Counted from the first letter of the stretch, positions 20,928 to 29,199 are shown. The stretch: DNA of 32,935 nucleotides from Clostridia bacterium (GCA_017937505.1 JAGBDL010000021.1:1-32935); one strand, 5' to 3'. A program made the numbers and translations. Notes: generated by a model from the letters alone, not told the origin.

Positions 20928-21003
20928 TGGTGGAGCATACCGGATTCGAACCGGTGACCTCTACAATGCGAATGTAGCGCGCTACCAACTGTGCTAATGC
21001 CCC
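20928..21003 (-). tRNA. tRNA-Ala (anticodon CGC), CCA encoded
   Basis: Read on the minus strand, GGGGCAT pairs with ATGCTCC as acceptor stem (one G-U), the anticodon arm is CTACA-TTCGCAT-TGTAG with anticodon CGC for GCG codons, and the T arm is ACCGG-TTCGAAT-CCGGT. A73 and CCA are present in the DNA. The D stem has one A-C mismatch. It has its own promoter and terminator. Confidence 0.96.
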
Positions 21004-21034
21004 GTATGCGGCTGTGCTTATTCAAGCGAAAGAT

Positions 21035-21062
21035 ATTATACCACATTCCGGGGAAAAAGCAA
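21035..21062 (-). promoter_or_regulatory. Promoter of tRNA-Ala
   Basis: Minus strand TTGCTT (21062-21057), 16-base spacer, TATAAT (21040-21035). Confidence 0.8.
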
Positions 21063-21098
21063 GAGGCGAATTGCAAATCATGCCGAAAAGATTGCCGG

Positions 21099-22124
21099 TC
21101 ATTCCCACGCCTTGTCAAGCGTCACGCCTCTGAAGTAGTGTGTCACGATCTCCTCGGCGGTTTTGCCCGCCTTGGCCATCGCGTACGCACCCCACTGGCT
21201 CATGCCTACGCCGTGACCGTAGCCGCGGCCCTTCATCTTCACCTGGCCGTCCTCCACGCGCAGGCTTTCCAGCAGGCAGGAGCGCATCTTCGTGGAGCCC
21301 AGCGTAATCCGAAGCGCGGGCGCGGAGACCTCGCGGCCGGAGACGATCAGCGTCGCCGCGCGCCCGCTCTCGCCGCGCTGGCCGATGGAGATACCCGTCA
21401 CCCCGGTGATCGGCGCGCCCATGTCCTTCATCGCCGCGATGATCTCCGCTTCCGTGAATGCCGCCTCCCAGTGCGCGGCTTCCGGCGGGGCCTCGTCGTT
21501 CTCCATGCCCTTGACGCACTGCGTGTAGCCCGGCTCGTCCTTCTCGTAATCCAGGCCCTCCTTGGCGCGCGCCGTCAGCCCGCCGGAGTGCGCGTGGAAC
21601 CAGGCGTAGGGCAGCTCGCCGCCGGCGTTGAGCACCATGCCGCGCGTCTCGGAGACCGCCTGGCGGATGCGCTCGTTCACACCCGCCGCATCATAGGCCT
21701 GTGCCTCCTCGATATCCGTGGAGATGTCCGCGCCCTCGTAGCGCGATTTCTTCTCCGTCACGAACTGCAGGACGAACGTCCGCGCGAGGATCGCCTGCGC
21801 CTTGAGCGCCTCCAGCGGCCAGTCGCCCGCCATCTCGCCCGCGAGCACCGCCGGCAGGTATTCCTCCACGGAAAGCTCCTCGAGCTTCTCGTTTTTTACG
21901 TCGTAGACCTTGAGCACCGGCACGCCCTCGCCGTTTCGCTCAAGCCGTGCAGGCACCAGATCGGCAGCCGCCCTGCCCGGCGACGCGCTCGCCCTGGCCT
22001 GCGCCGCCGTCGTGTTCTGCGGCTGGGGCAGCGCGGGGTTATCCTTCCCGCCGCTTCGCGCCGCGCAGCCGGGCAGTGTCAGCGCGATGCACAGGATGAG
22101 CGCAAAAAGCCCGGTCCTTTTCAT
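21099..22124 (-). CDS. SpoIID/LytB-domain lipoprotein
   Basis: A 341-residue exported protein. The ATG at 22124 opens a lipoprotein signal peptide with box LPGC (Cys about 20) and follows AGGAGATGG; longer frames run into the repeat element upstream. A Pro/Gln/Ala-rich linker runs to about residue 60. The SpoIID domain follows: LSVEEYLPAVLAGEMAGDWPLEALKAQAILARTF, the HAHSGG block, and GRGYGHGVGMSQWGAYAMA near the end. SpoIID is a lytic transglycosylase that cleaves denuded glycan strands during spore engulfment; relatives act in other wall remodelling. Being a lipoprotein with a linker, it may not be the sporulation SpoIID itself. The tRNA-Ala lies just downstream on the same strand. Confidence 0.9.
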   Translation of the reverse strand: MKRTGLFALILCIALTLPGCAARSGGKDNPALPQPQNTTAAQARASASPGRAAADLVPARLERNGEGVPVLKVYDVKNEKLEELSVEEYLPAVLAGEMAGDWPLEALKAQAILARTFVLQFVTEKKSRYEGADISTDIEEAQAYDAAGVNERIRQAVSETRGMVLNAGGELPYAWFHAHSGGLTARAKEGLDYEKDEPGYTQCVKGMENDEAPPEAAHWEAAFTEAEIIAAMKDMGAPITGVTGISIGQRGESGRAATLIVSGREVSAPALRITLGSTKMRSCLLESLRVEDGQVKMKGRGYGHGVGMSQWGAYAMAKAGKTAEEIVTHYFRGVTLDKAWE

Positions 22125-22193
22125 GCACACACCATCTCCTTCTACCGGGAGAGTATGTCCAAAGGCCGGGCAAATATGCAAATTGATATTGTT

Positions 22194-22562
22194 CTTAAGG
22201 GAGCGAATGTTGATGAAGCATTGAAGCGAGTAAACAATGATTTGCAGCTTAGGGGAACGCGCTCCGCTGGGGCCAGAAGGGTCGGGGAGGGTTTCGATGC
22301 CCTCCCCAGACCCTCCTGGACCTCCCATTCCCCTCCCCAGACGACCAGGGTTGCGACCCTGGACCCAGGAGATTTGCAAAGTTGCTCATACAGCCCCAGG
22401 TCCAGGACCACAGTCCTGGTCGTTTCAAGGGGATATGGGAGTCCAGAGGGATGTAGGGGGGAAATCGAAATCCCCCCTCATCCCTCTGGGCCCAGCGCAG
22501 CGCGCTTCCCCTGAAGATGGCAATCTTCAAAGCTTCTTGGTTAGCATAAGCTCCCTTAGGCG
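22194..22562. repeat. ~370-bp imperfect inverted-repeat element (MITE-like)
   Basis: The left half from 22194 reappears reversed in the right half up to 22562, centred near 22375. Matching landmarks are TAAGGGAGC at both ends, AGGGGAA-GCGCT inward, a GGGG-rich hairpin with TTTCGAT loop in each arm, and CGACCAGG/CCTGGACC hairpins next to the centre. Arms differ by changes that keep the local hairpins paired. It fills the gap between the lipoprotein and esterase genes. Frames across it look like translated repeat, not protein. No transposase is present. Confidence 0.75.
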
Positions 22563-22572
22563 CAGAATCATA

Positions 22573-23346
22573 TCAGCCGTCGCACCACAGGAAGTTCATG
22601 AACATCGGCACCTGCTTTTCCCAGTCCGCCTCGCAGTGCCGTCCGCCAGGCTGACCGTAGATGCGCGTGGTCACGCCCTTTTCCGCCATGCGCGCGGCCA
22701 GCTCGCCGTTGCGCGCAGCCATGGTGTCGTTGGTGTCATGGCGCGGATACATCTTGGAGCCGCCGCCCTCCTCCGTGCCCCAGGAGAGGTACACGCGGGT
22801 ATCGGGCGACATCGGCGAATTCGCGATGTCCCTGCGGAAATCCTCCATGCACGGGCCGGTGGTGCTCGACAGGCACGCCGCCTTGGAGAACCAGGTGTTG
22901 TAGCGGATGACCGCGTACAGGCTCATCAGGCCGCCCATGCTGGAGCCGCCGATGGCCGTGCACTCGCGAAACGGGATCGTGCGGTATTCCCGGTCGATCA
23001 TGGGCTTGAGCTCATCCAGCATCCAGCGGATCGTCACGTCGCCCGTGCCCTTGATCTCGCCGAGGAAGCCCTTGGTGAAGTGATACGGGCAGTATTCCAC
23101 CAGGCGGTTGGTCATCGAGCAGGTCACGCCCACGACGATCAGCTTCTTGCTCCAATGGTCAAGAAATTCCCTGAGGCCCCAGCTCTTGCCGTAGGTCGCG
23201 TCCGCGTTAGAAAACAGGTTGTGCCCGTCAAAGAAGTACATCACCGGATAGCGCTCGCCGCTCATCCCGTAATCGTCCGGCAGGGAAATATGCAGCGTCC
23301 GCATCTCGTTTGCAGGCGTAAAGAGGATCTCTCGCTTCTCAATCAT
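22573..23346 (-). CDS. Alpha/beta-hydrolase esterase, Fes/esterase D-like
   Basis: A 257-residue cytosolic hydrolase without signal peptide. It has the putative-esterase layout: RTLHISLPDDYGMSGERYPVMYFFDGHNLF at the N-terminus, nucleophile elbow GGSSMGG near residue 132-138, and a C-terminal His in GGRHCEADW. The Asp is probably in SPDTRVYLSWG or nearby. Such enzymes cleave carboxyl esters, including siderophore or wall-sugar acetyl and feruloyl esters; the substrate is not readable. It has a good promoter of its own. The start ATG at 23346 has only a weak GGAG upstream. Confidence 0.88.
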   Translation of the reverse strand: MIEKREILFTPANEMRTLHISLPDDYGMSGERYPVMYFFDGHNLFSNADATYGKSWGLREFLDHWSKKLIVVGVTCSMTNRLVEYCPYHFTKGFLGEIKGTGDVTIRWMLDELKPMIDREYRTIPFRECTAIGGSSMGGLMSLYAVIRYNTWFSKAACLSSTTGPCMEDFRRDIANSPMSPDTRVYLSWGTEEGGGSKMYPRHDTNDTMAARNGELAARMAEKGVTTRIYGQPGGRHCEADWEKQVPMFMNFLWCDG

Positions 23347-23393
23347 CTCATCGTACTCCGTTTCTCCGGGACAGCCCCCGGAAGATTCTCCCT

Positions 23394-23422
23394 ATCTTAT
23401 CACAGCGCGGCGGATTTGGCAA
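23394..23422 (-). promoter_or_regulatory. Promoter of the esterase gene
   Basis: Minus strand TTGCCA (23422-23417), 17-base spacer, TAAGAT (23399-23394). Confidence 0.7.
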
Positions 23423-23453
23423 ACCCCAAACCGCCCCGCCCGGCGCCGCCGCT

Positions 23454-24989
23454 TTATCGTCTCCAGTAGTCCTTATCGAGATTCCGGTACGCCAGCGCCT
23501 CCAGCAGATGTGCTTTCCCGATCCGCTCCTCGCCCGCCAGGTCCGCGATCGTACGCGCCACCTTCTGGATGCGGCTCACCGCGCGCATGGAGAGATGGTA
23601 CTTTTCGCAGGCCCGCTCCAGCAGCAGCCGGCAATCGTCGCCCAGCGCGCAGACCTCGCTGACCTGCCGCGCGGACAGCTCTGCGTTGCAGGTCACATGC
23701 GTTTTGTCATAGCGTTCCTGCTGGCGGGCTCTTGCCGCCTGTACGCGCGCGCGGATGGCGGCGGACGGCTCCTCCTTCGCGCCTGCCGTGATCTCGCTGA
23801 CGGGCAGCGCGGAGACCTCCAGCTGCATGTCGATGCGATCGAGCAGCGGCCCGGAGATGCGCGAGAGATACCGCTCGATCTCGTGCGGCTTGCAGCGGCA
23901 CTCCTGCGTCTTGGAGCCGTAATGGCCGCAGGGGCACGGGTTCATCGCGGCGATGAGCATCGCCCGGGCGGGGTACTTCGCCTGCGCGCTCACGCGCACG
24001 ACGCTGACGAAGCCGTCCTCCAGCGGCTGGCGCATCGCCTCCAGCGCCGCGCGCTGATACTCCGGCAGCTCGTCCAGGAACAGCACGCCGCCGTGCGCCA
24101 GACTGATTTCGCCCGGCCTCGCCTTGGTGCCGCCGCCCACCAGCGCGACCGAGCTGACCGTGTGATGCGGCGCGCGGAACGGGCGCTCGAGCATCAGGCC
24201 CTCGCCCGCGCGCAGCGTGCCCGCCGCGCTGTGGATGCGCGTCACCTCCAGCGCCTCCTCGAGCGTCATGTCCGGCAGAATGCCCGGCAGGCAGCGCGCC
24301 ATCATCGTCTTGCCGCTGCCCGGCGGGCCGATCATCAGCACGTTGTGGCCGCCCGCCGCAGCGATCTCCAGCGCGCGCTTGGCGCTCTTCTGGCCGCGCA
24401 CGTCGGCAAAGTCGTTCGCCGTATGGTGTGCGCGCATCATCTGCGCATAGGGCACGGTCTTTTCCGGCTCGATGGGCCGCGTGCCGCGCAGGCAGTCGAT
24501 CGCCTCCTGCAGATGCACAACCGGCAGAATCTGCACGCCCTCCACGCAGGCGGCCTCCTTCGCGTTGTCCGCGGGCAGCAGCAGCCGGCGGATGCCGCAG
24601 CCCCGCGCCGCGATCGCCATGGAGAGCGCGCCGCGCACGCCGACCACGCCGCCCGTCAGCGAGAGCTCGCCCACCGCGGCGGTGCCCTCCAGCGCCTTGG
24701 CGTCGAGCACGCCGCTGGATGCCAGAATCGCCAGCGCGATGGGCAGATCGTAGGCCGGGCCTTCCTTCTTGATGTCCGCCGGGGCGAGGTTGACCGTCAG
24801 GCGGGCCACTGGAAACGCCAGGCCGCAGGAGGCCATCGCCGCGCGCACGCGCTCGCGGCTCTCCTTCACGGCGGCGTCCGGCAGGCCGACGATCTCAAAC
24901 ATCGGCAGCCCGTCCGCGCTGAACGCCTCGACCGTCACACGGTAGCCCTCGATGCCCGCAAGGCCCATGCTCTGTACGCTGGCAAGCAT
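23454..24989 (-). CDS. YifB/ComM family Mg-chelatase-like AAA+ ATPase
   Basis: A 511-residue ATPase, normal family length. The ATG at 24989 gives the typical MLASVQSMGLAGIEGYRV start and follows AAGGGGAG. The N-terminal ChlI-type domain (1-170) has VEAFSADGLPMFEIVGLPDAAVKESRERVRAA. Walker A GPPGSGKT lies at 221-228 and Walker B GGVLFLDELPE near 300. A Cys cluster, MNPCPCGHYG...CRC, lies near 355, and a C-terminal ComM domain ends in ALAYRNLDKDYW. ComM is a hexameric helicase that aids branch migration in natural transformation. It lies 32 bases after the gene for a small secreted protein. Confidence 0.95.
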   Translation of the reverse strand: MLASVQSMGLAGIEGYRVTVEAFSADGLPMFEIVGLPDAAVKESRERVRAAMASCGLAFPVARLTVNLAPADIKKEGPAYDLPIALAILASSGVLDAKALEGTAAVGELSLTGGVVGVRGALSMAIAARGCGIRRLLLPADNAKEAACVEGVQILPVVHLQEAIDCLRGTRPIEPEKTVPYAQMMRAHHTANDFADVRGQKSAKRALEIAAAGGHNVLMIGPPGSGKTMMARCLPGILPDMTLEEALEVTRIHSAAGTLRAGEGLMLERPFRAPHHTVSSVALVGGGTKARPGEISLAHGGVLFLDELPEYQRAALEAMRQPLEDGFVSVVRVSAQAKYPARAMLIAAMNPCPCGHYGSKTQECRCKPHEIERYLSRISGPLLDRIDMQLEVSALPVSEITAGAKEEPSAAIRARVQAARARQQERYDKTHVTCNAELSARQVSEVCALGDDCRLLLERACEKYHLSMRAVSRIQKVARTIADLAGEERIGKAHLLEALAYRNLDKDYWRR

Positions 24990-25021
24990 ATGCTCTCCCC
25001 TTCTTTCGTGTTCCCCTTTGG

Positions 25022-25693
25022 TCACTGCCACGGGACATAGAACCGTTCAAGGCTCGCGATTTCTCCCTCCGCATTGAACGTCGCCCACACATTATCGCAT
25101 CCGAATCCCGGATACCCGCGCGCCTCTTCCTCTTCTTTGATGCGCAGGAACTCCTCCATGCTGTGCGTTGTGGGGCTTTCCAGCATGTCGCCGTATTCGG
25201 GATCGATGCCGTCCAGAAACTGTGCGTCCTTCGCGACGGCAAAGGGCGCGCTGCCCGCCGTCCGCCAGATGGGATGGCTGTACCGCCCCGCCTCATAGTC
25301 GCCATTCTCGCTCTTCTCCAGCCAGACGGAGCCTTCATACAGGCCGCCGTCGTCGCCGAGAAGGAGCCCATGCATTGTCGGCTCGATTTCCCGAACCACA
25401 AGCAGCTCGCCGTTAAGCTCCAGCGCATCGCCGGGCCGCAGGCCTTCCACGGCCTCCGCCGCAAAGCGAAGCCTTTCAAGGACGGTCAGCTCCAGCGTGT
25501 GATCCTCCTGATGATATGCCCCGACACGCACCATGACCGTTTTGCCGGCAAGCGCGTCCATGCTCAAGCCGATCGGCTCCGGCTGGATGACCCCGGGCTC
25601 CTCCGTGAGGTCCTGCGCCTGAGACGCAGCGGCGCACAGACAGAGCATCGCCGTCATCAGCACGAGCATCGCCATTTTTGGGATTCGTTTCAT
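25022..25693 (-). CDS. Secreted protein of unknown function
   Basis: I do not recognise the family. The ATG at 25693 has GGGAGG nine bases upstream; the ATG three codons earlier touches that site and is less likely. The 223-residue product has a signal peptide (residues 1-27, MKRIPKMAMLVLMTAMLCLC...SQA). It is then acidic, with a possible small beta-domain at 50-110 (KTVMVRVGAYHQEDHTLEL, LNGELLVVREIE) and a C-terminal part with DGIDPEYGDML and an EEFLRIKEEEEARGY helix. It precedes the ComM gene and may share its transcript. Confidence 0.7.
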   Translation of the reverse strand: MKRIPKMAMLVLMTAMLCLCAAASQAQDLTEEPGVIQPEPIGLSMDALAGKTVMVRVGAYHQEDHTLELTVLERLRFAAEAVEGLRPGDALELNGELLVVREIEPTMHGLLLGDDGGLYEGSVWLEKSENGDYEAGRYSHPIWRTAGSAPFAVAKDAQFLDGIDPEYGDMLESPTTHSMEEFLRIKEEEEARGYPGFGCDNVWATFNAEGEIASLERFYVPWQ

Positions 25694-25784
25694 CGTTTTC
25701 ATCCTCCCATCTGTCATACAGGACGATGCCGGGCCATGGATTGTTCCCATGATCCGGCAAATCTTCGTCGCCGCAGCCGTCCGA

Positions 25785-25973
25785 CTACAGCAGCCCATAC
25801 ACCCGGTACAGCTCCAGCATCGCCTGAAGCTGCAGCTTCTCGCCCATCAGCTGCCGGAACGTGACCGACTTTTCCCTGCCCTGCGCGCGGAGCGCCTGCA
25901 TTCTGGCCTCCGTCGCCGCCAGGCGCGCCTGTAAATCCGCCAGCATCCGCTCAAACGCCTCAAGCCTGTCCAT
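25785..25973 (-). CDS. 62-residue coiled-coil protein overlapping the end of uvrC
   Basis: The ATG at 25973 lies inside the last codons of uvrC (14-base overlap) and follows AAGGAGA. The product is almost all helix: a heptad-rich stretch (LEAFERMLADLQARLAATEARMQALRA), then a VTFRQLMGEKLQLQAMLELYRVYGLL tail with clear hydrophobic spacing. No domain is named with confidence. Overlap and ribosome site support real, coupled translation with uvrC. It could be a small partner of UvrC or simply share its transcript. Confidence 0.72.
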   Translation of the reverse strand: MDRLEAFERMLADLQARLAATEARMQALRAQGREKSVTFRQLMGEKLQLQAMLELYRVYGLL

Positions 25974-27867
25974 CTTCGCTTTTCTCCTTGTGATAGTGCG
26001 CGTAGATCACCTTCGCCTGCGCGGGGCCGATGCCCTCGACCTCGCACAGCGCCTCCACGCTCGCCTCCGCGATCCGCTTCACGGACTTGAAGTGCGTCAG
26101 CAGCGCGCGCCGGCGCGTCTGACCAATGCCCGGAATGTCCTCCAGAGACGAGTGGATGCTCGCCTTCTGCCGCAGGCCCCGGTGATGCGTAATGCCGAAG
26201 CGGTGCGCCTCGTCGCGGATGCGCTGGATGAGGTGCAGCGCCGGGCTCTTGCGGTCAAGCAGGATGCTCTCCTCCTGATCCGGCAGGAAGATCTCCTCCA
26301 GCCGCTTGGCCAGACCGAACATCGGGATATTGTAGCCGACCCTGTGCATCGCCTCGCGCGCAAAGCGCAGCTGCTGCGGGCCGCCGTCGATGAGGATCAG
26401 ATCCGGCAGATCCGCAAAGCCGGACAGCGGCGGCGCGCCTTCGGGCAGCGTGCCGTCCGGGTTCAGCCTTCCCTGACGGATCAGCGTCTCGCGCTCCTGC
26501 CTGGCGCGCTGAAGGCGCCGCGTGAGCACCTCGTTCATGGAGGCGAAGTCGTTCGCGCCCTCAACGGTCTTGATGTTAAAGATGCGGTATTCCTTTCTCG
26601 CCGCCGTGCCGTCGATGGCCACCACCATGCTCGCCACGGACTGCTCGCCCTGCGTGTTGGAGATGTCGTAGCCCTCGATGCGCCTCGGCACTGTCTGCAT
26701 GCCCACGGCCTGCGCCAGCGCCGCGCAGGCGCCGGTGGTGCGCTCCTTCTGACGTTCCAGATGCGCGTTGCGCTTTTCCAGCGCGTCGCTGGCGTTTTTG
26801 CGCGCCAGCTCGATGAGCTTGTGCTTGGTGCCGCGCTGCGGCTCGTGCAGCGTGACCCTCGCGCCCTTGCGCTGCGTGAGCACATCCGCGATGTCCTCTG
26901 CCTGCTCGGGCAGCTCCATGCACAGCAGCTCGCTGGCGGGCTGGCGGCCGTCGTCGTAAAACTGCAGGATGAACTGCGAGAGGATCTGCGCGCTGCTCTG
27001 GTCGCCCGCGCCCTCCAGCGCGTAGCTTTCCGCGCCGATCATGCGGCCGCCGCGCACAAACACGACCTCCACCATCGCGTCGATATCGTCCGTGCAGCAG
27101 GCGAGGATGTCCTGATCGCCGCCGCGCACGTTGATCGCCTTCTGCCGCTCCATCAGGCTCTGCGCGTCGCGCATCCTGTCGCGGATCTGCGCGGCCTGCT
27201 CAAAGCGCATCGCCCTGGCTGCCTCCGTCATCTGTGCCTCCAGGCGCTCCATGACCGCGTCGGACTTCCCGCTCAGGAAGTCGATGACCTCCTGCACCAC
27301 CTCGCCGTACGCCTGCGGCGTGGTCAGGCCCGCGCACGGGGCCAGGCACTCGCCCAGCTGATGGTGCAGACAGGGCCGCCTGTTCATGCCGGGCCTGATC
27401 GCCATCGTGCAGGTGCGCAGCGGGAACAGGCCGCGCAGCACGTCCATCACCTCGCGCACGCTCGTCGCGCCCATGTACGGGCCGAAGTAGCGCGCCTTGT
27501 CCTTCTCCACCCGGCGCACCAGCTCGACGCGGGGATAGTTCTGCGTCACGTCGATGCGCAGATACGGGTAGTGCTTGTCGTCCTTGAGCAGGATGTTGTA
27601 CTGCGGCCTGTGCAGCTTGATGAGGTTGCATTCCAGGATCAGCGCCTCGAGGTTCGTATCGCACAGCACGATGTCAAAGTCGTCAATCCGCGACACCATC
27701 GCGCGGACCTTGACCGTGTGATCGCGGTTCTTGTGAAAGTACTGGCTGACGCGGTTTTTGAGGTTCACCGCCTTGCCGACATAGATGATCCTGCCCTCGC
27801 TCTTCATCAGGTAGCAGCCCGGGCAGGTGGGCAGCCGCTCGATCTTCAGTTTCAGCAGGTCGTTCAT
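25960..27867 (-). CDS. uvrC: UvrC, excinuclease ABC endonuclease subunit
   Basis: The 635-residue nuclease makes both cuts in nucleotide excision repair. The GIY-YIG domain is at about 13-90 (CPGCYLMKSEGRIIYVGKAVNLKNRV), followed by the Cys cluster region CLHHQLGECLAPC near 165-180. The UVR domain that binds UvrB is near 205-240 (MTEAARAMRFEQAAQIRDRM). The RNase H-like nuclease has IEGYDISNTQG near 390 and LILIDGGPQQL near 480. Helix-hairpin-helix motifs end the protein (IPGIGQTRRRALL, VEGIGPAQAKVI). Length is normal. The start follows CGGAGGAG. A hairpin-T6 terminator lies just before this ribosome site. Confidence 0.98.
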   Translation of the reverse strand: MNDLLKLKIERLPTCPGCYLMKSEGRIIYVGKAVNLKNRVSQYFHKNRDHTVKVRAMVSRIDDFDIVLCDTNLEALILECNLIKLHRPQYNILLKDDKHYPYLRIDVTQNYPRVELVRRVEKDKARYFGPYMGATSVREVMDVLRGLFPLRTCTMAIRPGMNRRPCLHHQLGECLAPCAGLTTPQAYGEVVQEVIDFLSGKSDAVMERLEAQMTEAARAMRFEQAAQIRDRMRDAQSLMERQKAINVRGGDQDILACCTDDIDAMVEVVFVRGGRMIGAESYALEGAGDQSSAQILSQFILQFYDDGRQPASELLCMELPEQAEDIADVLTQRKGARVTLHEPQRGTKHKLIELARKNASDALEKRNAHLERQKERTTGACAALAQAVGMQTVPRRIEGYDISNTQGEQSVASMVVAIDGTAARKEYRIFNIKTVEGANDFASMNEVLTRRLQRARQERETLIRQGRLNPDGTLPEGAPPLSGFADLPDLILIDGGPQQLRFAREAMHRVGYNIPMFGLAKRLEEIFLPDQEESILLDRKSPALHLIQRIRDEAHRFGITHHRGLRQKASIHSSLEDIPGIGQTRRRALLTHFKSVKRIAEASVEALCEVEGIGPAQAKVIYAHYHKEKSEDGQA

Positions 27868-27883
27868 CTGGCTCCTCCGTTAC

Positions 27884-27905
27884 AAAAAAGCGGGCCGTGC
27901 CCGCT
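27884..27905 (-). terminator. Terminator-like hairpin directly before the uvrC ribosome site
   Basis: Minus strand AGCGGGC-ACG-GCCCGCT followed by TTTTTTG. Only nine bases separate the T-run from GGAGG of uvrC. It may act as an attenuator or as a second stop for the DUF1292 transcript. Confidence 0.8.
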
Positions 27906-27982
27906 CCCACTTCCGAACCGCTTTGTAAAACCAAGCCGCTCTGTGCTCGCTGCACGCTGCTTCACGCAATTTCCTATATGGC

Positions 27983-28015
27983 AAAAACAGCGGGACGGAA
28001 CTCCTTCCGCCCCGC
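27983..28015 (-). terminator. Terminator of the DUF1292 gene
   Basis: Minus strand GCGGGGCGGAA-GGAG-TTCCGTCCCGC followed by TGTTTTTG. Confidence 0.85.
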
Positions 28016-28032
28016 CAGTCTTCGGTCAGCGC

Positions 28033-28350
28033 TTATTCTTCGTCCTCATCGTCCTCGTCGTCCTCCTCGCTGAAGCGGGTGCGCACGACGGAGATGAGCT
28101 TCTCCATCAGTTCCTCATCCGGCGGAACGAACTCCTCCATTTCCTCGCCGTTCTCGTCGGTAAAGCTGTTGATCTTCATGATATAGACCGCGTCGTCCTC
28201 GGCCGTTTCGCCGTCCTCCTTCGCGTCGCACAGCGCGGCAAACTCCTCGCCGTTGTAGAAGAAATAGTCCATCACCTCAAGCAGCAGCGTGTTGCCCTCG
28301 TCGTCGACGAACTCCACGACGTCGCGCTCCTCCATCTGTTCCGGGGTCAT
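28033..28350 (-). CDS. DUF1292 family acidic protein
   Basis: A 105-residue cytosolic protein widespread in Bacillota. The ATG at 28350 follows ACAGGAGG. The DUF1292 core is visible: DVVEFVDDEGNTLLLEVMDYFFYNGEEFAALCD, then VYIMKINSF and the acidic C-terminus ending SEEDDEDDEDEE. No biochemical activity is established for the family. In many Bacillota it is encoded near yrrK and ruvX genes. Here it stands upstream of uvrC but is separated from it by two terminators. Confidence 0.9.
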   Translation of the reverse strand: MTPEQMEERDVVEFVDDEGNTLLLEVMDYFFYNGEEFAALCDAKEDGETAEDDAVYIMKINSFTDENGEEMEEFVPPDEELMEKLISVVRTRFSEEDDEDDEDEE

Positions 28351-28389
28351 ACGATTGCCTCCTGTCCGCACGATGTTTCATGCCGTTTC

Positions 28390-28418
28390 ATTATACCCGC
28401 TTGCGGGGGAAAAAGCAA
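28390..28418 (-). promoter_or_regulatory. Promoter of the DUF1292 gene
   Basis: Minus strand TTGCTT (28418-28413), 17-base spacer, TATAAT (28395-28390). The -35 region TTGCTTTTTCCCC is shared with the tRNA-Ala promoter. Confidence 0.82.
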
Positions 28419-28440
28419 GCGTACGCGTCGAATTGCCGCA

Positions 28441-29199
28441 TCAGCCCAGCGCGATGTCCAGCGCCATCATCACCAGATACCCGACAGAAGCCGCCAGCGC
28501 GCCGTCGCGCCGCGCCGCTGCGTGCGGCAGCATCTCCGCGAACACCACCCACATCATCGCGCCCGCGGCAAACGTCATCAGCCATGGCATCGCGGGTGCG
28601 ACCAGCCCGGCCGCCAGCGCTGCCGCCCCGCCAAAGAGCGGCTCCACCGCGCCGGAGAGCACGCCGTAAACAAAGCTTTTGCACCTGCTCATGCCGCCCT
28701 GGCGCAGCGGCAGGCTGATGGCCGCGCCCTCCGGGAAGTTCTGAATGCCGATGCCCAGCGCCAGGGCGCACGCGCCCGCCAGGCCTGCCAGGCCGTCCGC
28801 CGCGGCGACGGCAAACGCCAGGCCGACCGCCATGCCCTCGGGGATGTTGTGCAGCGTCACCGCGGAAAACAGCAGCGTCAGCCGCCTGCCCTGCTCATCC
28901 TGAAGATATGCATGGTGCATCCGGGCCAGCCGTGCATCCAGCGCCGCCATCAGCCCCGCGCCCGCGGCAAAGCCAAACGCCGCCACCAGCCACGCCGGTC
29001 CGCCCGACGCCTGCTCCATTGCAGGCAGAATCAGGCTGAACACCGAGGCCGCGCTCATCACCCCGGCGGCAAAGCCCAGGCACAGGCGGTTCATCCGCCC
29101 GCCGATGCACGTGGAAAAGAAGAAAACCAGCGCCGCGCCCAGCACGGTCATCGCAAATGTAAAGCCCGTGCCGCACACCGCCCAATATAAAGCCCTCAT
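28441..29199 (-). CDS. ZIP-family divalent metal transporter (ZupT-like)
   Basis: A 252-residue inner-membrane transporter with about eight hydrophobic spans. The ATG at 29199 follows GAGGTGG; the in-frame ATG five codons upstream lies before it. Metal-site motifs are TLHNIPEGMAVG in span IV (His and Glu) and IGIQNFPEGAAIS in span V, where the usual His is replaced by Gln-Asn as in some bacterial ZIPs. ZIPs import zinc, iron or manganese down a gradient. It lies 48 bases after the FeoB-associated gene, so it probably belongs to the iron cluster, suggesting iron as one substrate (inference). Confidence 0.88.
   Translation of the reverse strand: MRALYWAVCGTGFTFAMTVLGAALVFFFSTCIGGRMNRLCLGFAAGVMSAASVFSLILPAMEQASGGPAWLVAAFGFAAGAGLMAALDARLARMHHAYLQDEQGRRLTLLFSAVTLHNIPEGMAVGLAFAVAAADGLAGLAGACALALGIGIQNFPEGAAISLPLRQGGMSRCKSFVYGVLSGAVEPLFGGAAALAAGLVAPAMPWLMTFAAGAMMWVVFAEMLPHAAARRDGALAASVGYLVMMALDIALG

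Noticed and set aside
22237..23469. A plus-strand 410-codon frame starting in the inverted repeat
   Set aside because: It is repeat sequence followed by the antisense of the esterase; no recognisable protein.
25861..29190. A 1109-codon open frame on the plus strand
   Set aside because: It runs antisense to uvrC, DUF1292 and ZIP genes, has biased Arg/His/Ala/Leu content typical of shadows in GC-rich DNA, and no ribosome site or domain.
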